Source: Agapetus fuscipes (Eukaryota > Arthropoda > Insecta > Trichoptera > Glossosomatidae). Taken from it: a DNA stretch of 64,000 nt. The notes beneath the pieces were generated by a model. That model was not told the DNA's origin. It saw nothing but the letters and a program-made list of their open reading frames with translations, and made no database searches. Location of the stretch: assembly GCA_951799405.1 (NCBI GenBank), contig OX637339.1, positions 7,378,001-7,442,000 of the forward strand, given 5' to 3'. The translations under genes and the position numbers were made by a program. Within the stretch, counting starts at the first letter, position 1. Every line of letters begins with the position of its first letter. Shown here piece by piece: positions 52,263 through 63,960 of this stretch.

Positions 52263-54439
52263 GTGGGGGTATATAATCAGAACATACGCCGCAATTTAAT
52301 AACATTTTTTTGTCTTCTGCAGCGAATCAAATCCATGAACTTTCGATTAGGAGTCCAAAGCGTTAGCTACTAGATTACATATCGGTTCAAAGTCCCAGTC
52401 TTACGTAAGTGATTATATAACCATTTGAAACAGCAATTGCCTAATGAGATGTTTTCTTTTTTTCAGGTAATTCTTCCATGATTTATGAAGCTGATTCCCT
52501 CTTACAGTAATCGGATTGTATCTACTGAGAAAAGGTAAAGCACTTTCGTAATAATGAAGCAGAATAATTATTTGTACCTATCCACCTTAAGCCTGAAGGA
52601 TTTGAATTAACGATTAAATTCTGTTCTTCTCGAAATAGTGCTTGCTGGGATACAATTTTTTTTCATTTAACGTGGTGAAGACATTTTTTGATTTCAAAAA
52701 AAGGCAGTAAGGTGCTGATTTCAAAAAAATTAAGGTGCCACGTGGGTTAGTAAAATTTAAAATGTCGAAGTTTACGCAGAATGAGGCGATGGACTTATCT
52801 TTTACGCATTAAGGGACGATGGGCAAAAAAAAGATTGGAAACATCTGGTCTAGAGTCTAGACTATGTACTGATAAAATTAAATTTTGTGTTCTAAATTCT
52901 AGAACTTTAAATTATTACATCATATGGAAACTTTATATAGAATGTTATATAACTGTCTAGCGTGTATATGTGGCTGTCTAGCAAATATATTATTATGTAG
53001 TAGATACATGTCTAGCGTCCTGTCTAGACGATATTCAACATTCTGATTGATAGTATGCTTTAAATTTGAAATCTGTAGATTTAATATGAAAACAAAGCCT
53101 CGTAAAAAATATTATTTCTCTCAAATTGTTTTTGATTTTTAGCTCAAAACTGTTCAAAATTAATTTTAAATTGTGATTATGAAACGCAGCTCTACTAAAT
53201 ACATGAAAAAGTAGTATTTTTGAAAATGTAATGTATACTTTTTCAGCTCACATTTGGTAACAACATTTCATTACGAAATGATCATTTCAAAACGAGCCAA
53301 CTATGCTGCAATTATTTTTTTTTCAATAAAAAAAATTTACGTGTTGAGAAACTTTTTTCAAAAATACAAAAGCAAATAATTACTCAGGGGTGAAGAGAAA
53401 TCTTTGAATATTGCACTCGGGGTGGAAAAATTCACAATGCCTCACCTTTGGACAAAAGGTCTTTTATTTGTGGCTGCAGGCGAAATTTTCAATCAGGCCT
53501 CTGAGCTTTAAACTTTACGTTTAAAATTTACGGTAAAACAGCGTTACACTAAAGATGTATGAAAGTATAAACGCTCATTTGATTCATCGTTTTAGTTTCC
53601 ATATTTATATATATTTTTAAAAATTCTAGTTTTAACGTAATGTTTTTTACTAGGGGTCAGATGGTATTTTTGGTTCAACACTCGTCGCATTCTGAATGGA
53701 GAAATGAACGGCGAGTTTTTCTATAATGGACCCATTAATATTGTCTGTCCCACTCTCTTTTGAATGCTCGATTGGTTTTTTGATGATTCTATCAAATATT
53801 TTTACTGAACCTCGATGAATAAATATTTGTATGGTTTTGATTATTTTTTGATTATCTGTTTTCTATCTGAAAGTTTGAACTTTGAATATTTTTTATTTAG
53901 TCGAGATTTTTTTGCGTTCGTATGCACATAGGTAGGTAATAATACAACAGCGTATACATACTGTTATGTAAATATGAAATAAAAATATTCAAAATAAGTA
54001 GGTATTAGTTTTAGGAATTCTGTATTGTATTGTGTGGGTAGGAATCATTGAATAAAATACGTGCAGCATCGAGAAATAATAATTACTTTGCCTTTCTGGA
54101 ACTGTCTAGCAAATATAGGTCTAGATTGTACTGTTTTAAAGAGTATAAGAAGGGTGCCAGTGGCTTGCAGGGCCAGCAGTATCATACGAGATTTACGAAC
54201 ACATAGAACTAACTTGATCAGTGAACAGAAACCAAGTGGAATAGTCGAGAAAGCTTTGTGAAAATAAATTATTTAAAAGTGTAAAATAAACAACTGTATA
54301 AGAAGACCTGTGTATTTTAATTTGAACCCTAATTTCGTAACAATACATATACTTAAAAAAATGCAAGATTTTGATTTTATTTTGTGCAGTTAAGAGGACC
54401 GTCTTTATGCCATAAAATATCTCGTTGGTTTAATCAAGC
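52263..54439. other. No gene recognised
   Basis: AT-rich. TCTAGA-type words (GTCTAGAGTCTAGAC, CTGTCTAGCAAATATA) cluster at 52.85-53.04 kb and recur at 54.10-54.13 kb; no unit could be defined. Confidence 0.45.
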
Positions 54440-54786
54440 CCGTCACCCTCGGCAAAAAAGCCTCACACTACAACTCGCTCGACAGAAATCGGAGCCAAGT
54501 CACGTATTAAAGAGCTGCTAAGAAGAGTAAACACAGTGTTTGGAGAGCGTGCATTTGCAGTTGCTGGTCTTCTGGCCTGGAACCACCTGCCTCGTCAATC
54601 ATCATGTGAGAAGCTGGAGGACTATGGCAAGTTCCAAAATGCACTGAAGACTAAAGTAAATTTCTGGCATCACTTGAGCAAACGCCCTTGGAGTGACTAC
54701 ATCAGGAAACGGCGCTATAAAGAAATCATCAACTCGTCATCATCAAATATTAAAATTGAAGTGGGGTTGATTTACAAGGGACATTG
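54440..54786 (+). pseudogene. CR1/L2-like LINE C-terminal fragment
   Basis: The frame reads VNTVFGERAFAVAGLLAWNH, LPRQSS, FQNALKTKVNFW, matching the TVFG.R+F.VAG...WN.LP......F...LK+ signature. It differs from the other CR1-like families here. Upstream frames are broken. Confidence 0.65.
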
Positions 54787-56098
54787 AATACTATGCACGG
54801 TAATGGAACTGTTTGCATAAAAATGTATGTCGAAAATGAGGACGTCGTCGTGTTAGCTGCATAAACAAGTTACTTTTTTGCTTTCTGTTCAAAAACCTGG
54901 CTAACCTTCAAAATAGATGTACGTTTTCTCAGTTTGACCACTATCGATCTAACAGCCCTTTGAAATCAATTAATCCTATCGATATATTAAAGGTATGTAA
55001 AACTGTATAAGTGACGTATTAAGCTATCATTGGTTTCTCAGATAAATGCACCTGAGAGAAATGAGAGAAAACACTAAAAAAGTGTGAAAATCCCGTTGTT
55101 TAGAAGATTCTCATTAGTTTTTTTTTATAATTAGTTCACTTACTATGACAAGAACACGCAATATAATGTTATATACACGATTTCTCAAATCAGTGAATCA
55201 GCACTCATTCAGTTTCACCTTTTAGGTGGTGATTGTATATTGAGGCGCCAAAAAGTATAATTTCAATCAAACAGTCAAAAAACAATATGATTGAAATCAA
55301 AACATTGAATTTTCAATAAATTTTAAAACGACAATTTTGTTTCAATCAATTTGTGCTTTTGTTAAGCTTTACCATATAAAACTCTCAGTTCATCTTTGAT
55401 CTGGCTAGTATTATTGCAAGTAAACACACCCACATCGTTTTCCAAGAAATGTATGGAAACTAAAACGGTACACCTTGTGAGCGTTTTAGTTTACCTACAT
55501 TTTTGGTTCTGCACAATGGTTCAGTTAAAAAATGAGAAAAATAAAGTAATTAAAATCCATAGAACAGTAACACGAGTCTCAAACCATGCGTAAACTCCCT
55601 TGGATCACGTAAGTACTAAAATGTATGGAAGTTCTAATAGCGCTCCTAGTGAGTGAATAAGTTTTCACACGTTTTTTTCTATTCATAGGATAAACGGGAG
55701 TTTACGCAAAGTTGTATATTTGTAATATAGCTTGCCATTGATGGAAATGTTTCAAAATTACGTAGTTTCCTTTTCCCTTCGATTTTACAATTTTGTAATA
55801 CTTTTTATCGCTTGCGACAAATGGCAAAAAAATTAATGCCAACTTCATAATTAAAACCTTTTGTTAATTTTCTGCTTTCAATTGGATTTCAATTTCATTA
55901 AAAATGTTATAATTACAGCTTTTGTGACTTACCTTTTCTCATATTTTAATGGTTAAATTTTGTTTTATGAATATTAAATGTACTGTTATATTTCTTGGGA
56001 CTTACTTACATACATAAAAAAAACACGCATTTATTAATAATGTTTTAATTATTTTTTTCAAGATACTGACTGTCTGGGATTTTGTACCAACTAACTCT
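54787..56098. other. No gene recognised
   Basis: AT-rich. Two copies of the recurrent CTCACTAG..GCGC / TTTCCATAC-type motif lie at about 55,460-55,500 and 55,620-55,665. Confidence 0.4.
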
Positions 56099-56828
56099 TA
56101 CAGCCTGTTGCACCAAACTCCAATCAGACCGAAATCAAAATTATGTGTGATTTCTCCCATGAAATAAAAAAAGTGTTGCATATACGTAAATCAGCTAATG
56201 TACATATAATAATAATAATAATAAATAACATTTGTATGGCACCTTTTCGTGACTAAGTCACTGCAAAGGCGCTTTGTAATAGTCTTTGAAAAAATGAGTT
56301 TTGAGCCCTTTTCTAAAATTTGCCTCAGTGTTCAGCTCCCTGAGGGTCGCAGGAAGAGAATTCCAAGCCGTCGGAGCAGTAGGTAACGATAAAGGCTCGG
56401 TCACCAAACACCGTCCTTGTGGTTCTGCGCGGCAGCTGGAGCAAACTTTTATTCGAGTCCCTGGATCTGAGTGTCTGTCCGCGGGTAGTAACATCCATTT
56501 TGGTGACCAGTTCAGACAGGTAGTGAGGTGCTGTTCCATTAAGTATTCTGAAGGTGAGTACACACAGCTTGTACTGTATCCTCTGGAAAATCGGAAGCCA
56601 GTGAAGTTCGAACAGAAGGGTCGTTATGTGGCAAAATTTAGACTGACCAAATATAAGCCACGCTGCTGCATTCTGAACCGACTGTAGTCTCTTCAGTTGC
56701 TTCTTTGGCTGGGATATAATCACTTTTACCCAATTCTGAGAAATATTTAACCGAGGTCCTTACCAGAATTAAGCAATCAAATTTGATGTGTCAATCAAAT
56801 ATTGATTGAAGGTTGGTGCAACAGGCCC
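56099..56828. mobile_element. MITE, GGGCCTGTTGCACC family, copy 2, split by a LINE
   Basis: Left end CAGCCTGTTGCACCAAACTC and right end TTGGTGCAACAGGCCC. TTA flanks both sides (56098-56100 and after the final CCC), compatible with a 3-bp TTA/TAA duplication. It is inverted relative to the 43.7 kb copy, and a LINE of about 520 bp interrupts it. Confidence 0.78.
56205..56725 (-). pseudogene. CR1/L2-like LINE 3' end inserted in the MITE
   Basis: On minus: LKRLQSVQNAAAWLIFGQSK, LLFELHWLPIFQRIQYKLCV, TAPHYLSELV, TVFGDRAF, then after a frameshift PTAWNSLPATLRELN and FRKGLKTHFFKDYY. The 3' UTR carries the paired GTGAC..GTCAC stem within GCGCC/GGTGCC (56,238-56,273), and the element ends in an (ATT)n tail at 56,205-56,222. 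Heavily 5'-truncated. Confidence 0.82.
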
Positions 56829-57738
56829 TTACTCTCACGAAATTCGTAAAATGCATTTATTAAATACAAATCAAAATATCAGTACAAAGTTAACAATTAT
56901 TTTTTATGTCTCAACCGCCAATATGGATCCCAAATATTACCATAATTTTGAAAAATGAAATTTAGTTTTAAAAAGATAACAATACACTTCCTTACCTTAA
57001 CAAAATTAAAAAGAACAATCTAAATATTGTTAAGTGTCACATCAAGATTTTCCCAGGAAAACTTTTATAAACCCCCACCGGGTTTTTCTTTCATTCCACC
57101 TACCCTCTTACTTATCCATCCATTCCCACCGCTCGTTTCTTTCGTTTTCTTTCTTGTTTTTCGCACAAAGTTTCCCCAGCGACATTACAGTCGTCTCATC
57201 AAACCTTCGCATTGCTTTTATCGAAATAAATTACTCCACTGGCAGAGCTCGGTGCGGGAAATGGGCTGCACTCGCTGTGAAATGATTAATCTGAGATGGA
57301 TGAAAAGATACTTTGTTTGGAGTTGCTGTGTGCATACTTTGTAAGCTTTGTTTATGTGTTTAAGTGTGGCAGCTATGTCGTATACGACCAAAAGCGGAAA
57401 ACTAGGATGTAATAAAAAATTATATGTGTAAAAAAAATAATTGTTACGAATATGAGTAGTTGTGTTTGTCTGTGTAAGTGTAATAATAAGTCTCTCTAGA
57501 AATAAACTGATAATTAGGTAAATAAATTATTTGTAGTTTTGTTCGAGATTGGTTGAATCGAATGTTCTGGTAAAATCTAGCAATCTGGTATGTAAGTAGT
57601 GATTCTCATGTTTTGAGAATGATCGTTATTTTAAGTATAAATTAAGGACTGAAATTCTATGTAGCTTCAAAAATATCTCAACCGTTTAACCGTGCAAATG
57701 CAACTCTGAACCGAAAGTGATAAAATTATTGTGTGAAG
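56829..57738. other. No gene recognised
   Basis: Overlapping 105- and 83-codon frames at 57.03-57.34 kb are Pro/Ser/Phe-rich and in different phases. I do not support either as a gene. Confidence 0.4.
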
Positions 57739-57790
57739 CTGGATTTTATCTGGATTTTGTCTGGATTTTATCTGAATTTTATCTGGATTG
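57739..57790. repeat. 11 bp tandem repeat
   Basis: CTGGATTTTAT in about 4.5 units with point changes (TTTGT, TGAAT). Confidence 0.85.
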
Positions 57791-57801
57791 TGGAAACGAA
57801 A

Positions 57802-57872
57802 CTGGATTTTAAACTAGAATGCCTAAAGCCGAATGCCGTAGCACGATTTAGGCATTCTAGTTTAAAATCCAG
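57802..57872. repeat. Perfect 26 bp hairpin
   Basis: 57802-57827 (CTGGATTTTAAACTAG...) and 57847-57872 are exact reverse complements with a 19-nt loop. The left arm starts with the unit of the adjacent 11 bp tandem repeat. Confidence 0.92.
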
Positions 57873-57974
57873 CTTCACCAGCACAATTTTTTACTATAAC
57901 GATACCAAAGTTATGAATACGACTCAATTTTGCTTCTTTACAGTTATGGAGACACTGTTATTTTATAACTGTGA

Positions 57975-58182
57975 ACCATTTTAGATAGGAGTTAGAAAGT
58001 TTATTTTCATGTGAGGTTTAGTACATTTTGTATGTAAACATGCTGCATGTGTGAAGGCGAACTTACATAAACCTTGCAACTCCTGTCGGTTTTCCCTGAC
58101 ACGGGATAGCATTGGCAAAACAGAGCCAAGTTTTTACAGCATGCCGGATCAGCCTCATACAACTTATTATTCAAGGGGCATG
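57975..58182. repeat. Two Rep-B pieces in inverted order
   Basis: A plus-strand piece (57975-58065) and a minus-strand piece (58066-58182, ACCTTGCAACTCCTG to TTATTCAAGGGG) meet head-on. Confidence 0.7.
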
Positions 58183-58491
58183 GTTTCCAAATAAGTGCTA
58201 AAACTCGATGCACCGCTAGAGGTAATGTTTGTGAATAATACCGCCATCAATTTGTAGAGCTGGTTAGACCATGGTTTTACTTACACTGGATCCGTCACTG
58301 TCGTAATATACTCCTGCTCTTAGCCATTCACACCTAATGGAGGGAAAATTATTGCAGGACGTAAAAAATGTAGCGCAAGAAACAATGTCACTGAATTTAA
58401 CAGGGATGGAATTAGAAATTCCAGTCCCTGGTAAATATTATCTCCTCAATGTGTTTGAGGCTTAAATTGTTTTTATATTTTTATTATATAG

Positions 58492-58625
58492 CCCTCAATT
58501 CAACTGAAAGTGGTTGGTGTGAGGCCGGCCTCCTTACTCGTAAAAATAAAAATAAATATAGATAAAGAAACACTTCGAGGATAACGTGGCAAGAAATTAC
58601 ACCATACGTGTAGTTGCGTTCAGTT
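58492..58625 (+). repeat. Rep-A, 3' part
   Basis: TTCAACTGAAAGTGGTTGG, GAGGCCGGCCTCCTTAC and CGTGTAGTTGCG, followed by GTTAAGTTAAG. Confidence 0.75.
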
Positions 58626-58864
58626 GCGTTAAGTTAAGTCTAAGCAATTTGTTTTCAAATCCGGATAAGTCCATCCGTATTTTTTCAAACTTCATTTAGT
58701 CAAAACTAAGTGTGTTTTTTTCTTAAAAACCTTTTATAAAGAAATGTGATTGCTTGATTTAAGAATTAAGTTTCTAAATACTACGAATTGAAATACATGT
58801 CTACTTTTCAAAATAACAGTTTTGATTATTTTTCTCAGTTTAGCATTCAATGGACTAAACTCCG

Positions 58865-59022
58865 TTTGATATGCATCAACACATGTGGACTTACAACATA
58901 AAAGCCCATTCTCAAATGAACAAACATCCTGCAACTCTTACCGAACCTCCAGGAAAAAGTGAGACTTTGGCAAAGTGAACCATTTTTTTACAGGATGAGT
59001 GGTCAGCCTCATACCAATAAAA
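58865..59022 (-). repeat. Rep-B, 5' part of the unit
   Basis: Minus-strand CATGTGGACTTACAACATAA to CAGGATGAGTGGTCAGCC. The tail half is missing. Confidence 0.75.
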
Positions 59023-59439
59023 TACTTGCATCACAAAATTCCAAGATGACAATTTTTTTTCGACTTCCTTTTGAGAAAACGGTTCTGATTTGCCATTTTA
59101 TAAGCACGTACATTATGTATCTGCAGAAATAAACCGGCAGTGAAGGAGTGTCGTTTATTTACTGAATTTATTCGCGGAGATATCTGAAATGACTACCCAT
59201 TTATAACTGAGGTATTAAAGTATTTATGACATATTGTTATGATGTCGTTAGAAACGAAACAATAGGAACCACCCGTAGCAAGGCTGGATATGTGAGATTT
59301 GTATTGCTTTTGTGTCTATAAAAAGGCGCCGTATTGTTTTAATTAGTTTCAACCTAAAACAAAAATGTTCATGAATGAAAATATCAACCCATTTGAGTCC
59401 ATGAATTCGTTTTTAGAGTTTTTTTTAACGAAGGCCTCT

Positions 59440-59830
59440 TTCAATCTCCTCCATGTTTTTTTTATAATGGCTGTGTTCAGCCATCCCTCAGCCTGTAGTT
59501 CTCTCGATGTTGTCTAGCCACCTCAGTTGGGGTCTCCGCACTCCCCGCTTGGGCATCCTGGGCCTCCACTGGACAATCTTTTTCGGCTACCTGTCATGGT
59601 CCTGCCTTGCAACGTGACCTGCCCAACGCCCCTTTAAGAAGGCCATTTGCTGTATAACATCAATCAGACCAGTGCGTCTATGTATCTCCTGGTTTGGAAC
59701 CCTGTCTCTGAGGCTGATTCCCAACATCCTCTTTTCAATGGCTGTTCGACACGTCCTCAGTCTGTTGGCGCTATACTGAGTGAGCCCTTTTATTTTTCCA
59801 AGCCATAGATGGATACTGAAAGCACACATA
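59440..59830 (-). pseudogene. RTE-like LINE C-terminal fragment
   Basis: On minus: ANRLRTCRTAIEKRMLGISL, RDRVPNQEIHRRTGLIDVIQ and KGRWAGHVARQDHDR. This is the better-preserved relative of the 3.4 kb copy. Further minus sequence (PRMPKRGVRRPQLRWLD, then WLNTA) continues to about 59,440 with frameshifts. Confidence 0.75.
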
Positions 59831-61699
59831 ACTCATACAACATGTGTTTCAGGTTCATTCAATTCAGTGAATTACAGTCCATAAGTGAATATTTAATTGA
59901 AAAATTAATGTCTTATTAATTCGTTTTTCTTCTGTTTTAAAAAAAAGATCCAAAAATTAACGACATTGAAATATCTATGGCATAAATTTACGTACAACGT
60001 CGTATAAACTGCAAAAAAAAGTTACTCAGTGGATTGTTATACAAAATCGAATGTAAATACAAAACTCCTAATTTTTTTCGTGCCTTCTTTGTCTCAGTTT
60101 GACCATTATGTTACTCAGTGCCTTTTTAAATCAACTTTTAAACGTCTCATTCATATTACTCTTTTTTTACAGACTAGCTCAGGTAATTTAAATTCTTTTC
60201 TATCTAAAATTTACATCTCTATTTGAACTGAATCTGAGATGAACTGAAAAAAAATCAAAGAATAGCTCAGGTCCTTGCAGTTTTGCCATATGCCTACAAA
60301 AGCCTCCCAGAATGTTAAAAATAGACGAAATAGAAATTCCCGACACGGCCTCGGGGCGGTTCTCTGCAAACGCTTTTCTTTGGCGAAGTGAAAAATGGCA
60401 GAGTTGTATTCCCCAAGTAAAAGACTTTTCATTTAAACTCAACAATAGCGTTTACTAAAATTGTGAGGAATCTAGAGCGCTCGCTGGAGGTGCTGTTGTA
60501 TTTTTAGATAAGCCCTACGGTTGAGTTCTGACTCAACTTTAGTTTAAGCTTAAACCAAAGAGATGCTCCGTATTGGACTGAAGAGGAAATCTGAGCTATG
60601 TGAGAAAGCTTGAAGCTCTACGTGAGAAAGTTAAAAGTAATATATTGTAAGAATAATGTTACAAGTTTTTAGAATAGATGAAATGATTAAATTTTGAAAA
60701 GTTTTTTTTTAATGTTAGGCTTACAATTACTAGACCAATTTATGGTCTAACAGTTCGCTCAAGTTTCGTTAACAAATAGCTGTAAGTTTGATTCCTGGTG
60801 GAGAAAAAAAAAAGTTATTACTTACATTTTGGTTTTCAATTAGTTGGAAATTCATCTGCCTTAACAAAAAGACCGATAACAAAAATCATCCAGCATTATA
60901 GAAATTGAACTTTACATGCAAATCGCTTGCTGATTAGTGGCGAGCAAGCTGGCAGAAGGTTCTTGAGATATGACTTCACAAAATAACAACGGTCACCAAA
61001 TAAACAGTCGTGAATTTTTTTAAATTTTATTACCGAAATGTGTACAAAATTTATAATATTTACGAGCTAAGACTTAGTGGTCGGCAGAGCTTAAAAAGAA
61101 CAATACTTCTTTTGGGAGTTACAATCACAGAAAAGTCACATTAAAATTGAAATCGTAGACGTGAGTTGGATGTAGGGTTAGTTCACACACACACACCTAT
61201 TAAAAAAAAGGCAATTTGCATTGAACATCTAAAAGCAAGCTTTGATCTAACGCTCGTATATTCTATGAACTAATAAATTTTTAACCAAATCCCCTTTCTT
61301 AGTTCTTGACAAATCCATAGAAAAAAATTAAGTCTTCAATCGTACGAACGAAAAAATCACTTTAGACTTCTTTACAAAATGACAGTTTTATTGATGTGTC
61401 ACGGTTGAAAAAGTTGAAAATGCCTTTATTCACATGCCTACATTATTCAACCATCTAAAAGTGTTTTTTTGGCGGGCAAAACTCCATGTTACAAATGAAC
61501 TTGAATACATCGTTTTTCAAAAAACATATCAAAAGTGAAACTGCACTTTTTAGTTTTCTTACATTTATTGTAAAACGCAATTATTGAGTCGAAACGTAAA
61601 ATTTTATTTCAATTTATAATTTTTGGATGAAATTTTTCAAGCAAAACACTGTTTATTTTCACTATAGACTTTATTTAAAAGATTAAAATCTTTAAAACA
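59831..61699. other. No gene recognised
   Basis: AT-rich. A degraded copy of the recurrent GCTC.CT.GAGG(C/T)GCTG motif is at about 60,476. The sequence at 61,620-61,700 (AACACTGTTTATTTTCAC) resembles the 3' flank of the hammerhead-like carriers. Confidence 0.4.
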
Positions 61700-61739
61700 A
61701 AATTACGAACGTTTTCGACCTAGAAGGTCATCATCAGGT
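61700..61739 (-). ncRNA. Hammerhead-ribozyme-like motif
   Basis: On minus: CTGATGA, T, a GACC/GGTC stem with a 5-nt loop (TTCTA), GAAA, then ACG TT CGT as a minimal stem III. All core positions are kept apart from the shared extra T. Sequence 3' of it reaches GTGAAAATAAACAGTGTT, recalling the end of the other carriers. A short stem III would favour dimeric folding. Confidence 0.45.
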
Positions 61740-61754
61740 ATGATTTGATTACAG

Positions 61755-61786
<32 letters not shown>
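61755..61786. repeat. (A)32 tract
   Basis: Uninterrupted A-run 15 bp from the hammerhead-like motif. Confidence 0.95.
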
Positions 61787-61791
<5 letters not shown>

Positions 61792-62284
61792 ATTTTATAC
61801 TGGAATAAGTCTACGCTAGCGTCTGACATGAAAGATGGTTTTAAATCTAGTTACTCCATCCAATACCTTCTTACATAACAGGCCGCATCAAAACCTGCCA
61901 ATCGATACCTTCTTGCAAGGCAGGCCCGCCAATCGAAACCTGCTACGGATTTCTCACGTCCTGAGGCTCGAGATGAAATCATTTAGGCGGCGTGGAAACG
62001 ATTTCGCCTCCCTGCCAGGCCTACCTACCTTACGAAATCGAATCATTTGTTAGGATACGACGTAGCGTGTGTGTGTTTTGATGGGTTAAAGAATTTTCGT
62101 GGCCTTTAATGGATATTGATTTTTTGATACATTAATTGTGTCACACAATCTGTATTTAATTTGCATTTCAAATTGATGCAACCAAAATAGGAAAAAAGTT
62201 ATGATTAAATTTTGATTAAAAATGGTGTACAAAGATGGAGAAGAATATACTGAAAACTCATTATTACATTATGAAGTTCTTTGA
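61787..62284. other. No gene recognised
   Basis: GC-richer patch at 61.86-62.05 kb with a short internal repeat (AAACCTGCCAATCGATACC / CCGCCAATCGAAACCTGC). The 72-codon frame across it is not recognisable. Confidence 0.4.
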
Positions 62285-62537
62285 ATTATATGTTGGTATG
62301 AGGCTGATCACCCATACTGTAAAAAAAATATCACTTTGCCAATGTCACCTCTGTTTCAGGGAAGGACGGCAAGAGTTGCAGGGCTTGTGTTCATTTGAGA
62401 TTGGGTTTTTATATTGTAGGTCCACATGCGGCATGTGTTAGCGCGAAATTATACATGTCTGCTTGTGGGAATGCATTTAATATTAATCTTAAATTATATA
62501 TATCTTTACAGCTTAGATTAGATAAGTTTAGATTAGA
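62285..62537 (+). repeat. Rep-B, young subfamily
   Basis: From TATGTTGGTATGAGGCTGA to TTAGATTAGATAAGTTTAG. Nearly identical to 15.0 and 45.6 kb in the body. Confidence 0.88.
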
Positions 62538-62700
62538 ACCTTGCCCATCGGAAGCTGAAAAACCACCAAATCAAGTGAAGTGGTTTACGTAAGTCGAACT
62601 CTTACTGTGAAAATAACAATAGGTTACAATCAACACAGGTGACTTCTTTGGGGATAAGTTAGTAAGTTTCACTTTATGCGTTGCTAAGTTGCGTTTTATG
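62538..62700 (+). repeat. Rep-A, 3' half, joined to Rep-B
   Basis: CCATCGGAAGCTGAAAAACC, TCAAGTGAAGTGG and CTTTGGGGATAAG, ending GCTAAGTTGCG. It starts directly at the end of the Rep-B tail. Confidence 0.72.
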
Positions 62701-62831
62701 TCAGGAATATGTTAGAAAAATTTAATAACTTATGTTTATTGCAAACAAACCTATACGCCCTTAAGTGCTCGTTTTTATGTAAAAAACGTATAAATTTACA
62801 AAATAATTAATTTTAAATTCGTATAAACAGA

Positions 62832-62943
62832 AGTATGCTCAAGCTCTCCTTATACCCGCCTTGTATGTGTGTGTCAAAAAGACCAACAGCACATGTACGC
62901 CCATACAAAGCTTTATATTTTTTCAACTGTCGAAAGGCTAATA
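62832..62943 (+). repeat. Rep-D (copy 2)
   Basis: Matches 17,150-17,262: AGTATGCTCAAGCTCTCCTT, CCGCCTTGTATGTGTGTGTC and CCATACAAAGCTTTATATTT. Confidence 0.6.
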
Positions 62944-62949
62944 GACATG

Positions 62950-63630
62950 CTCTGTGTGAACTACAAAATCCTAAAAACAAAAATTAGATAAGTATCAATC
63001 GGAATAAAAAAACCATGATGATCTTCGATAGAAGTGGCTTTGAAAGAAGAAATAATTATAAGAAAAACGTTACGACATCGAACTTATAAGAGATTCAAAT
63101 TGCTAACCGTTTTTCATTTATTATCAATGAACGGAACTGAAAAATACGATTAAATGAGCGGAAATTCAGTCGGTAATTTTTTTTCAGTTTGCATTGTTAA
63201 AAGTTTCAATTCTCGGAACTTATTTTCATCCTGCAACTTTCACACAAACTATGATAAATGCTTCTCAGTTAGTTTCATAAAATGCTTTAGTTTTTATTAT
63301 TTTCCTAAGGAAGTTTTTATGCTCAGCAAAGCCGTTAGCTTTCTGCACATTATGCTTTTTACTGCGGATTCTTGAGTGAAAATATTTAAAGTTACTGAGG
63401 TAAATTAATTGCTTTAAAAAAGGCACTAAGTACCTTAATGCATGTTCTGAAAAAAAGAGAAAAATGTGTTTGATCAGGTTTTTAATGTAAATCACATTTA
63501 ATATTCACGAAGTAACATTTTTTATGCAGCTCTATCGACGCATGTTATTCAGTAATTTTTTTACGTTTTCAAAACCAAACTTTAATTTTATTGATTGTAG
63601 AGGCATTAACTTTGTAATCGTTCATCATTA
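62950..63630. other. No gene or repeat recognised
   Basis: AT-rich, no coding signal. Confidence 0.45.
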
Positions 63631-63633
63631 AGG

Positions 63634-63699
63634 ATAAAAGAAAAACAGCTTTGTTTTCGATTACGTGAGTAATCGAAAACAAAGCTGTTTTTCTTTTAT
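63634..63699. repeat. Perfect 31 bp hairpin
   Basis: 63634-63664 and 63669-63699 are exact reverse complements with a 4-nt loop (GTGA). The arm starts ATAAAAGAAAAACAGC. No TIR-type flank or target duplication is visible. Confidence 0.93.
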
Positions 63700-63839
63700 T
63701 CAACTTTCATTGCTTCAATCAGTTTTTATCATGCAAAAAGATTTCTTGAGTCTTAAGGCCGTATTTGGGCTTATAGCTTTGGCATATAGAAGCAAATTGC
63801 CTACTTCGTTAAAAATAACAATCTTTTTGACTCTTGTCG

Positions 63840-63955
63840 TCGAAAGTATGTGTTGCAAGAATATATGGATGTCGTGGTAGAGGAAGACCGAGGAAGATAT
63901 GGATGGATCAAATTGATGAAATAGCGAATATATATATATTTGGATAATTTGTTTT
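63840..63955 (+). pseudogene. LINE C-terminal fragment
   Basis: The frame includes RGRGRPRKIWMDQIDEIAN. This is the RGRPR..W.DQI segment that precedes the tail seen at 24.9 and 46.9 kb. Truncated on both sides. Confidence 0.68.
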
Positions 63956-63960
63956 TTTTA

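Noticed and set aside
57027..57344. 105-codon frame with hydrophobic stretch
   Set aside because: An overlapping frame in another phase has similar length, and the Phe/Pro/Ser bias follows a pyrimidine-rich tract.
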